From Avena insularis (Eukaryota; Streptophyta; Magnoliopsida; Poales; Poaceae), in assembly GCA_023614405.1 (NCBI GenBank), contig CM042688.1, forward strand, positions 440,376,028-440,440,027: a stretch of 64,000 bases of DNA, read 5' to 3'. Below, piece by piece: positions 55,922-64,000 of the stretch. The notes under the pieces were generated by a model. The model was not told the DNA's origin and made no database searches. It saw only the letters and a list, made by a program, of their open reading frames with translations. Within the stretch, counting starts at the first letter, position 1. Every line of letters begins with the position of its first letter. Position numbers and translations under genes: made by a program.

Positions 55922-57730
55922 ATGACGCTGCGTGAGTACGTAAAGGCAAATAAAGTTGATACGGTAAAAGTAAAAGGGAGAAATCTCATAAGTGAGATGA
56001 ACAGAGAAGGTGATGATGGAGCAGAAGGGTCGGAAAACTATCTGTCTGTGGGGTTGCCGAGGTGTAGTACCTCAGCGAAGAACCTCAGAGCAGCAGATAT
56101 GGCTGCGTCCGAGTTAGACGGTCTGACGGGTGAGGCCCGTCGACAGCAAGATAGGGTTAACGAGCTGGTTCGAATCGCGAACAGACAGAACGAAGAGCTG
56201 CTGAGAGCTAACCCGGAGAGAGCTGGAGCTTCCAAAATCGTCCATTCGGCGATGGGTAACCCGGAGAAGTACGCTGGAGCCGCATCATCGAATCATGGTG
56301 GTCCAAGGAGAGAAGAGGTAGTAACCTCGGCCAGACAGAACAAACAGATCGTCCCGTACGACCCGACGCGTGCGGGAAAAGAAAAAGAGATGCGGAAAAG
56401 TGATGATCGACGGAGTGTGAGCCGAGGTGAAGCTGGCCGAGGTAATCACGACCAAGGCAATGCCGGTCAAGGGAACGCTGCCAACGGCAATGCCGGACAG
56501 CGCAACTCCGCAGGAGCAGGACAACCGCAGCAGCGGAATATACCAAGGCAAGAGCAAAGCGCCGGCCAAGGTATGTAGCAGAAAGGTGCGCAACGAGAGC
56601 AAAACCGATACAACGACGGTGATTCGGAGATGGTGAACGCGGGGTACCCCAGACCAGACTATCATGTGATAGGGTCAATATTGGGAAGCAGGGATTTAAT
56701 GCCGGATGACGCCAGGTTAAAACTGGTTCGCCTGTATAAGTCGGAACAGATCAAATGTCAAGGTCCTCCGGGTCTAGCGTGCTTTCGACCCCGGATCATG
56801 AAGGAACCGCCGGTACCAAACTTCCAGTTACCCAGAGTCACGAAGACGTATGACAGCAGTACCAAGCCGGAGGATTGGCTGATAAACTATGCTACGGTGG
56901 TGAAAATTGCAACTGGCAACTTGAGATGGGATGTACGATACGTACCCCAGATGTTAGAAGGCCCGGCCAGAGTATGGCTGAATAATTTACCACCCGGAAG
57001 CATCAACTGCTGGATAGATTTTGAAGAAATGTTTATCAGCAACTTTTCAAGTACATATCAGAGGCCGAATAGACCGCAGACCCTAGCAATGTGCAAGCAA
57101 AGACCTAACGAGACGGATCGTGAATTCTTGACCCGGTGGTGTACCGTGAGAAACTCGTGTGAGGGTGTCATAGAGTCACAGGCCATACCATGGTTTGTGC
57201 AAGGGTGCAGATATGGCAGCAAGCTGTGGATGAAGTTGCAAAGGAAAATGCCAATTACGCTAGCAGAGATGATCCGGATTGCTGATTCGTATGCTTTGGG
57301 CGATCCGACTCAACCTAGGCTCGCGTCAAATGAGTCAAACGAGGAATACTATCAGAGGGATGGAGCTGGGTCATCCCGGAGGAACGATTACAGAGGAAAA
57401 AGGAGAGATGATAGACCGGATCATCGCTACGGTTCGCAACAAGTTGCAGCTGTGAATCAAGATCAACCCGGAGCAGGGAGCAACCAACGCCAGAGAACGG
57501 GAGGGCAATGGACTCCAAGAAATGATGGCAAGAAAACATGGACACTAAAACAAAAGAAACAGTGGCAGGAAAAGAAAGACCGTCTGAGGTATACCTATGA
57601 GTCGATGTTGGACCAGCCGTGTAAGTTTCACACGCCAAATCCAAATAGCCCGGCGGGTCACACGACAAGGCAATGTGAGTGGATGCGTAAGATAGAGCAA
57701 GGTGGTTTGGGGAATGCTCAGGCACCCTAG
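55922..57730 (+). pseudogene. Tat-2 gag (two in-frame TAG stops)
   Basis: The frame is clean. The upstream part (possibly from about 55740) is charged. From 55922: N-terminal helices (SELDGLTGEARRQQDRVNEL), an Asn/Gly/Gln-rich stretch with repeated GNAGQ pieces (about 56440-56560), and TAG 56576-56578. The capsid region follows: FQLPRVTKTYDSSTKPEDWL, LEGPARVWLNNLPPG, FEEMFISNFSSTYQRP, LAMCKQRPNETDREFLTRW and LQRKMPITLAEMIRIADSYA. Then a basic linker and the Tat knuckle CKFHTPNPNSPAGHTTRQC (about 57628-57680). TAG at 57728-57730. About 600 codons, normal for this lineage. Confidence 0.88.
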
Positions 57731-58750
57731 AATGAGCAACCTCGGCAGGAGTTACCTCGGCAGCAATTGCTCTCTGGGGCGAACACGCAGCAGCTAATGT
57801 TGCCTCCCCCTCCGCTGAGGTATGGCAACGATGAGAGAAGGGATGCAGTGCATCAGGTGGAAAATCAGCAACAACCGGATCAGAGGTACCCCGGAAACGA
57901 GGGAAGGAATGAGTAAAGGGAACATCACCAGAGTTATTGTGTGTTCACGACTGAGGAAACAGATAGGAAGAGCTTGCAGCACCGACATATGGAGGTCAAT
58001 GCGGTCATGCCAGCAGTGACGAGGTACATGCCTTGGTCGGACCAGGAAATCACCTGGAACATCAAAGATCATCCTAAACTTATGCCGAGTCCAGTTTCAT
58101 ATGCGCTAGTGCTAGATCCGACATTCATTGGACCGAACATCAATGTGAGGTTCTCCAAGGTTTTGATTGATAATGGCAGTAGCATTAACATCATGTATGC
58201 GGATACGATGCGCAAGTTGGGCATCTCGGAGAACATGCTCCAGGCTACGAGAACAACTTTCCATGGCATTGTACCAGGCATTTCTTGTGAGCCCATAGGC
58301 AAAGTCCGGGTCGACGTGCTATTCGGCACAAGGGATAACTGCTGAACTGAAAGTCTAGAGTTTGAGGTGGTGAACTTGGAAAGTGCATATCATGCGTTAC
58401 TCGGAAGACCAGCATTGAACAAATTCATGGCAAGCTGTCACATCAGTTATCTGAAGATGAAGTTGCCCGGGCCAAATGGAGTGATTACCATTGCTGGAGA
58501 TTTCCGACGTTCCATTGAGTGTGCTTCAGCCGGGTCTAACCTAGCCGAGTCACTCGTGATTGCGCAAGAGAAAAGAAAAATTCAAGAGGTGGCGGCATTA
58601 GCTCAGTCCGCGCAGCAATATATGCCGGCGTTAAGTAACCCGCATGGCAGCGTTTCATTTCAAGCCGCAAAGGACACCAAGAAGGTTCCAGTTGATAACA
58701 TGTTCCCGGAGAGCACCGTAACAATTGGTTCCGGGTTAACTAACAAATAG
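57731..58750 (+). pseudogene. Tat-2 protease (in-frame stops)
   Basis: Same frame as gag. After a linker with a stop near 57914, the text MPWSDQEITWNIKDHPKLMP leads to VLIDNGSSINIMYADTM, with the catalytic Asp codon at 58169-58171. The middle residue of the D-x-G triad is Asn. GTRDNC ends with TGA at 58343-58345. EFEVVNLESAYHALLGRPAL and KLPGPNGVITIAGDFRRS follow, then a linker and TAG 58748-58750. Tat-1 has its TAG at the same place relative to the next motif. Confidence 0.85.
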
Positions 58751-59854
58751 GAAAGCGAGCTCGTCAACTTCCTCCGTGAGAATCGGGATATTTTTGCTTG
58801 GTCTACACAGGACTTGCAAGGTGTTCCGAGGGAGTTGGCCGAGCACTCTTTGAACGTAAGACCCGGAGCAAGGCCGGTGAAGCAACCTCTCTGCCGCTTC
58901 GCCGAGGATAGGAGAAAAGTCATTGGAGACGAGATAGCTCGGTTACTAGCAGCAGGATTTATCATGGAGGTACTATATCCGGATTGGCTCTCTAATCTGG
59001 GGTTGGTAGAAAAGAAGAAGGACGATCCGAACATGGCAGTGGTTTGGCGTATGTGTTTCGATTACATGAACCTGAACAAGGCGTGTCCAAAAGATCCATT
59101 TCCACTGCCGAGGATAGATCAGGTCATAGACTCAACCGCGGGATGCGAACTGTTGGCATTCATTGATGCATATTCTGGCTTCCACGGATACCTCGAACCG
59201 GATGATCAAATAAAGACCGCGTTTATTACCTGTCAGACGGGCTTCTTGCTATCGCTATCGACTATGCCGTTCGGTTTACGTAATGCAGGTGCAACGTACC
59301 AAAGATGTATGCAAAAATGTTTGCACGACCAAATAGGTCAAAACATACAAGTATACGTGGATGATGTGGTTATCAAGACCAAGGAAAGCACAATGCTCCT
59401 TGACGACATAAGGCAAACATTCGCGAACTTGAGAAGGTTCTGGATGAAGCTTAACCCAGAAAAATGTACCTTCGGTGTCCCGGCTGGAAAATTACTCGGA
59501 TTTCTCGTCTCCAGCCGAGGTATCGAAGTTAATCCAACTAAGATCCGAGCCATCGAACGAATGGAGCTGCCGAAGTGTCTTAACGATGTCCAGTTCCTTT
59601 GGATGTCCGCATCGTTGAGTCGGTTTGTATGTCGGTTGGGAGAAAAGGCACTGCCTCTCTACCAACTTATGAAAAAGTTGGATAAATTCGTTTGGACGCC
59701 ACAGGCCGATGAAGCCTTTGCCCACTTAAAAAAGATGTTGGCCACTACGCCAGTGTTAGCCTCTCCACTATCAAAGGAGCCAATGTTGCTCTACATAGCC
59801 GCAACCAACCGAGTTGTAAGTGCGATAATTGTAGTGGGCGCAATGAAGAGGTAA
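58751..59854 (+). pseudogene. Tat-2 reverse transcriptase (nearly intact)
   Basis: Open over the whole domain. ESELVNFLRENRDIFAW, PRELAEHSLNVRPGARPVKQ, ARLLAAGFIMEVLYPDW, MCFDYMNLNKACPKDPFPLP, LLAFIDAYSGFHGY (first catalytic Asp), MPFGLRNAGATYQRCM, then VYVDDVVIKTKES with YVDD at 59354-59365. The thumb reads KLNPEKCTFGVPAGKLLGFL and RLGEKALPLYQLMKK. In relatives CFDY is C-V/I-D-Y. After IIVVGAMKR a stop at 59852-59854 and a frameshift follow. Confidence 0.9.
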
Positions 59855-60640
59855 GTTGGTGCGAGAGGCGATATATTCTGGCGAGGTATTATGCGTCTCA
59901 AAACAGAACTACCCACACTTTCAAAAGGTGGCATACGGTGTCTATATGGCGGCAAAGAAGTTAAAGCATTACTTTGAGGAGCACCCCATCAAAGTAATAT
60001 GTGAAGCTCCCATATCCGAGATAATGGGTAACAAGGATGCGAGTGGCAGAATTGCAAAATGGGCAATCGAGTTAGCCCCTTATGCGCCCCAATACAACAG
60101 AAGAGAAGCGATCAAATCTCAGGTTGTGGCGGACTTTTTTGTGGATTGGGCTAAGGTACAATACGAACCACCACCACCAGATCCAAATTACTGGAGGATG
60201 CACTTTGACAGGTCGAAAACCAAAACCGGACTAGGCGCCGGGGTTGTGCTTACCTCGCCAAAGAAGGACCAGCTAAAGTATGTATTGCAGATCCATTTCG
60301 CGGCATCGAAAAATGTCGCTGAGTATGAGGCTCTTGTGCATGGGCTCAAAGTGGCAAAGGAGATTGGCATACGTCGGATAATATGCTTTGGCGACTCGGA
60401 TCTGGTGGTGCAGCAGGTGTCCGGAGTGTGGGGCATACAGATCCAAACATGGCACTATACAAATTTCACGTGCAGAAGATATCTGGTTACTTCGAGGGGC
60501 GTGAATTTCACCATGTATCCCTAGTGGAAAACGAGGCTGTCGACATGTTGTCGAAGCTCGGATTGACCAGACAGGCAATTCCACCGGGTGTAGCATTGGA
60601 ACACCTCAGAAAACCATCTATCAGGCCGTCCCCAGGAACC
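59855..60640 (+). pseudogene. Tat-2 RNase H and additional RNase H (one shift)
   Basis: In a shifted frame: KQNYPHFQKVAYGVYMAAKK, HYFEEHPIKVICEAP and RIAKWAIELAPY are the degenerate first RNase H and connection. The added RNase H then reads YWRMHFDRSKTKTGLGAGVV (Asp present; the usual Gly after it is Arg), KNVAEYEALVHGLKVAKEI (Glu) and ICFGDSDLVVQQVSG (Asp). A one-base shift follows near 60430. The next frame continues with MALYKFHVQKISGYFEGREF and VDMLSKLG, the end of the module. All three core acidic positions are kept. Confidence 0.85.
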
Positions 60641-62122
60641 GACTCGATCTATGTCCAGGAAAATATGGAATCCGGAGCTGAGCCCATGGACATTGACACG
60701 GGAGGTAGTACGCGAGACCCGGGGACTGCATCAGCAAACCCGAGGACTGCCTCGGCAAACCCGGGGACTACCTCGCTAGACCCGGGGACTGCTCAGCGTG
60801 ATCCGGCTAAAGTTATGCCGGTGGATCAGATGGAAATTGATGAGGAGATGTTCCCTCCACGAGCGATACCAGCTTGGGCACTGCCTATATTCCAATTCCT
60901 GAAATACGGAATGTTACCCGCTGAGGAGGTGTTAGCCAGGCAAACTCAGAGGAGAGCAAAAGCATACACAATCATCAATTCCGAGTTGTACAAACAGAGT
61001 GTAACCAATGTCCTCCAACGATGCGTTGACCCGGAAGAAGGGCTTGACATCCTCCGAGATATACACCAAGGAGAATGCGGGCATCATGGCTCATCCCGAG
61101 CCTTGGTGGCAAAGGCGTTCCGGCATGGATTCTACTGGCCAAGTGCCTTGGAATAAGCAGAAGATCTGGTGAGAAAATGCAATGGTTGTCAAAGGTACGC
61201 CACCAAGACACATATGCCTATGTCGGAACTCAAGGCCATACCAATTACGTGGCCATTTGCTGTATGGTGCTTGGATATGGTTGGCCCGTTCAAACCGGCG
61301 AGAGGAAACATGACACACATTTTGGTCATGGTGGACAAGTTTACAAAATGGATTGAAGTGAAACCTATAAGAAAATGTGATGGAGCTACGGCCGTGACAT
61401 TTCTCAAAGACATCATCTTGAGATACGGTTATCCACACGATTATAACCGATAATGGAACAAATTTTGCGGAAGGAGCATTTGCGGCGCCTGCCGAGATAA
61501 GAAGATCCGACTCGATGTCGCCTTAGCCCACCCGCATCGAGCGGACAAGTGGAAAGATCCAGCGGATTAGTATTATCCGGGATAAAACCCAGCTCATTGA
61601 GCGCTGCAAAGATCAGCGGGTGCTGGATAGAAGAACTACCGGTGATGCTGTGGAGCTTAAGAACAACTCCAAATCGATCAACAGGCTATACGCCATTTTT
61701 ACGGTATATGGGGCGAAGCTGTATTACCGCCGACATAGAGCATGATTCGCCTAGGGTCACCCAATACACAGCTGAAGTGCAAGAAGCCCGGCAAAATGAT
61801 GTTGATCTGCTGGAAGAAGCGAAGAAGCGGCCTGTCCAGATCCGCCATATATCAGCAAAATCTCCGACGCTATCATAGCCGGAAAGTGTGCCCCCGAGTC
61901 TTTCGGGAAGGCGATCTGGTGCTCCGGTTGGTACAACGTACTACTGGCATGCATAAATTATCCCCCCCATGGGAAGGGCCATTCATTGTGAGCAAAGCAT
62001 TACACAATGATTCTTACTATCTCATAGATGCAAAGCCACAGGAAAAGAACAAGGCGGACAGGTCCGGAGAGGAATCCAAGCGACCGTGGAATATAGCACT
62101 ACTTCGTCCCTTCTACACTTAA
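60641..62122 (+). pseudogene. Tat-2 integrase (broken)
   Basis: A linker with four 7-residue repeats (60718-60801), then AWALPIFQFLKYGMLPAEEV and the zinc region IHQGECGHHGSSRALVAKAF. TAA lies at about 61154-61156 in the linker before RKCNGCQRYA. The core has VWCLDMVGPFKPARG (first Asp), VDKFTKWIEVKPIRKCDGAT and a damaged second motif (TDNG is frameshifted at 61445-61460). 61460-61740 is heavily eroded and the third acidic residue is not readable. The C-terminus from 61742 is open and ends SPPWEGPFIVSKALHN and RPWNIALLRPFYT with TAA at 62120-62122. Confidence 0.85.
60718..60801 (+). repeat. 21-bp in-frame tandem repeat x 4 in the RNase H-integrase linker
   Basis: Units start at 60718, 60739, 60760 and 60781 with CCCGGGGACTGC or a close variant, encoding PGTASAN-type heptads. 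The CGGGGACTGC core also occurs in the non-coding part at about 62214 and 62620. Confidence 0.85.
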
Positions 62123-62732
62123 CTAAGAAGTGTATGTATCCAAGTCGTCTCATATATTGGTATGTATGTCGGCAATGATCTTATCAATGAAATAGTAGCG
62201 CCTCGAGCAGTAACTCGGGGACTGCCTTAATAACATTTGTTGTTACTTTTTATGCGGTAGCTGGAATAAGTTGTTCTACTTAACCCGGATTAGTAATGTG
62301 TGAGCACCAAAAACCCAACTCTTCAACTTGCTTCTGTCCAAAAAGAATTGGCTTCATGGCAAGCAAGGGAACAAGTTTGGAATTGCGTAGCACATGAAAA
62401 ACGACTAAGGAAACGAGTTTATCCGAGCTAACGTTTGTTTTTCGGACTAACCCTGTATTTATTTTCAAGTTATTATGCTGAATTATTTTGAGCTAAGCCT
62501 AAAAGTTTCTAAGTATTGTTAAAACAATTTTTGAAGCTCGGGTTCGTAAGTTGTAAAACCGAATCAAGGTAGACACGGACCGAGCCAGAGAATTGGACGA
62601 ACAAGAAAATGAAACTCGGGGACTGCGCCCAAGTTAATCCGGCATAGAAATGTAGTAGCAAAATATCGCATATCCAGCATACAATTGCACCCGGCATACC
62701 GGGGATCTGATAAATTTTCAAGATTTTTGGAA
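62123..62732. other. Tat-2 spacer between pol and the antisense gene
   Basis: Non-coding. Two copies of ACTCGGGGACTGC (about 62212 and 62616) occur. It must contain the 3' ends of both the sense and the antisense transcripts. Confidence 0.5.
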
Positions 62733-63964
62733 CTAAGGAGCAGCAGGAGGAGGAAGTTCGGCGTCATCGTTGCTGTCTTCAATATCTAAAGCATCATCTT
62801 CTCCGCCCTCATCCGACCCATCTTCAACGTTCTCATTGTGCTCGTCCCCAGCGGATTCCAGGAAGCTTGGTCCTTCAACCCAGTCATGAATAGGAGAATA
62901 TTCGATGAGGCTGTAGGCGCAAGCCTGGCGCCGAGCTACACACTCCGGATCATCGGTCCATATGGATCCGGTGCGCCGGCGTGTAAGGAGGCTGAGGTCG
63001 ATCTTCTCGTACCATGTGAGAATATGGTGAAGGATGGTATCAGCTGCGGCACGACCAGCGGACTCTCTCCAGAGGTCAAGCTGGGTCTCAATCTCCATTA
63101 ACTTCTTGACGAGAGTCGCGATGGTCTCTGGGCTACTCTCTCCGGGCCAGAACGTATTGAAAATGCGAACTGCAATGTCAAGGATATCCTTGCCATAATT
63201 CTTGATGGTTTCCACGCGAGCTGACAGGCTGACCAATAGGTCCTCCATGTCTAAAGGAATGCTCTCACCGTCAGGAACGACGGGAGTACCCCTCTCTTGG
63301 CGAAATTTGGCAATAGCAGCGCTTGCAATAGAAGTACCCTCTGGAAAGTGGTCTAGAAACAAGGCAAAGGAAGAAGGTAAAGAAAAGACATATGAGGTAA
63401 CCCGGAGAATTATGTTGAACAAGGGAAAGGAACTTACGAGAAATATGGCTATGGATCCAGGTCAACTCCTTGATGCAGGCATCGCGTCTTTTGCGAATTT
63501 GCTCAAGCTCAGCATTTGCCGACCCAAGCTGGAGGTCAGATTCTCTGAGTAGGTCTTGGTCCTTGGAGATCTGGAGAGTAAGGCTCTCACGCTCTTCTGT
63601 GAAGTTCTGGCCAACCTTTTGGAGATCGGTTTGGTGCTGGGCCTTCATCTTCTCCATCTCAGCCTTGAGCTTGGCAATCTCGTCGTCCTTAGTCCGGAGG
63701 AGAGCAAGCTCATCATCCTTTTTCTTCAGCTCGGCTTGATGCTGCCCTGCTTGTTCAAGAAAATGCAGCATCATATCAGGCACGGGCACACTATCCTCAA
63801 GTGATGCTAAAATAGTATGTTGACCCGGCAGAGCCGAGGAGTGAATGTTTGCCGAGCCAAGGAGAAGAAGAAATGGAAAACACTACGAGGTCGAACAAAA
63901 GAGGACATACCTCGGATTTCCTCCAAGTTCTTCCGCATGATCTTGTTCTCAGCCTCCACCCCAG
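62733..63964 (-). CDS. Tat-2 antisense gene, spliced and open, 5' end outside window
   Basis: On the minus strand three exons can be read: 63964-63911, 63806-63438 and 63352-62733 (stop TAG). Introns: 63910-63807 (104 bases, G/GTATGTCC to TTTTAG) and 63437-63353 (85 bases, C/GTAAGTT to TTTCTAG). A further acceptor, TTTCTGCAG, stands before 63964. The phases 1 and 1 agree at both joins and no stop occurs in the 346 codons. Product: helical N-part, VPVPDMMLHFLEQAGQHQAE, long coiled coil (KKKDDELALLRTKDDEIAKL onward), a globular part (about 200 residues, IPLDMEDLLVSLSARVETI and later WIT-type helices), and an acidic tail (DEGGEDDALDIEDSNDDAEL). Convergent to gag-pol. The known Tat antisense ORFs have unknown function. 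It is intact while the sense genes are broken. Confidence 0.78.
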
Positions 63965-64000
63965 CTGCAGAAACTGAATGAGGAGATTAGTCCGGCGGAA
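63965..64000. other. Likely intron of the antisense gene at the window edge
   Basis: On the minus strand it ends in a pyrimidine-rich acceptor TTTCTGCAG next to exon 63964-63911. Confidence 0.5.

Larger units (their letters stand above)
54559..64000 (+). mobile_element. Tat-2: Tat-lineage Gypsy element, right end outside window
   Basis: LTR 54559-55356, primer site, leader ORF, gag, protease, RT, two RNase H modules, integrase, and the antisense gene that runs off the right edge. The left flank is TAGAG (54554-54558), the expected target duplication. From 55922 to 59854 gag-pol stays in one frame, broken only by stops. It is a different family from Tat-1, but has the same plan. Confidence 0.9.

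Overview
The window looks like intergenic DNA from a large plant genome, most likely a grass. Almost every base can be assigned to nested LTR retrotransposons plus one DNA transposon of the CACTA type. I see no intact host gene, no rRNA or tRNA gene and no CRISPR array. The grass assignment is an inference from element types: long-LTR Del/Tekay-like Gypsy elements starting TGTAAC, Tat-lineage Gypsy elements with an extra RNase H and an antisense gene, SIRE/Maximus-like Copia, and CACTA.

Layout, left to right. 1-4035: a long Gypsy LTR on the minus strand, cut by the window edge. 4036-33300: the 3' part of a SIRE-type Copia element (pol tail, spacer, env-position ORF, polypurine tract, 3' LTR). 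It is split by two complete Gypsy insertions. Gypsy-1 (6491-19064, TSD GTGGG) lands inside the env-position ORF. Gypsy-2 (21405-33061, TSD ACTTC) lands inside the Copia 3' LTR. 33301-38224: part of another minus-strand LTR. 38225-44636: the inner and right part of a probable CACTA element carrying plant gene fragments (a B3-like gene on plus, an unrecognised multi-exon gene and a hydrophobic exon on minus) and several tandem repeats. 44637-64000: three Tat-lineage Gypsy elements nested in one another. Tat-0 (LTR end and leader) is cut by Tat-1 at 45743, and Tat-1 is cut by Tat-2 at 54559, inside its antisense gene. Tat-2 runs off the right edge.

Function. All sense gag-pol genes are broken. 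Gypsy-1 has mostly single-base frameshifts. Gypsy-2 has lost protease, reverse transcriptase and most of RNase H, so gag runs in frame into integrase. Tat-1 and Tat-2 are broken mainly by in-frame stops, with a few frameshifts. The one uninterrupted protein-coding structure is the antisense gene of Tat-2 (62733-63964, minus), which reads open through two introns with GT-AG ends and continues past the right edge.

The most interesting signals are: the spliced antisense gene; a pair of acidic exon-like segments at equivalent places in the LTRs of two different Gypsy families, same phase, each followed by a GC-type splice donor; a conserved block of roughly 60-70 bp shared by three LTR families; and an array of near-palindromic GGATAATCC motifs upstream of the Copia LTR TATA box. 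All alignments are by eye; no database search or computation was run.
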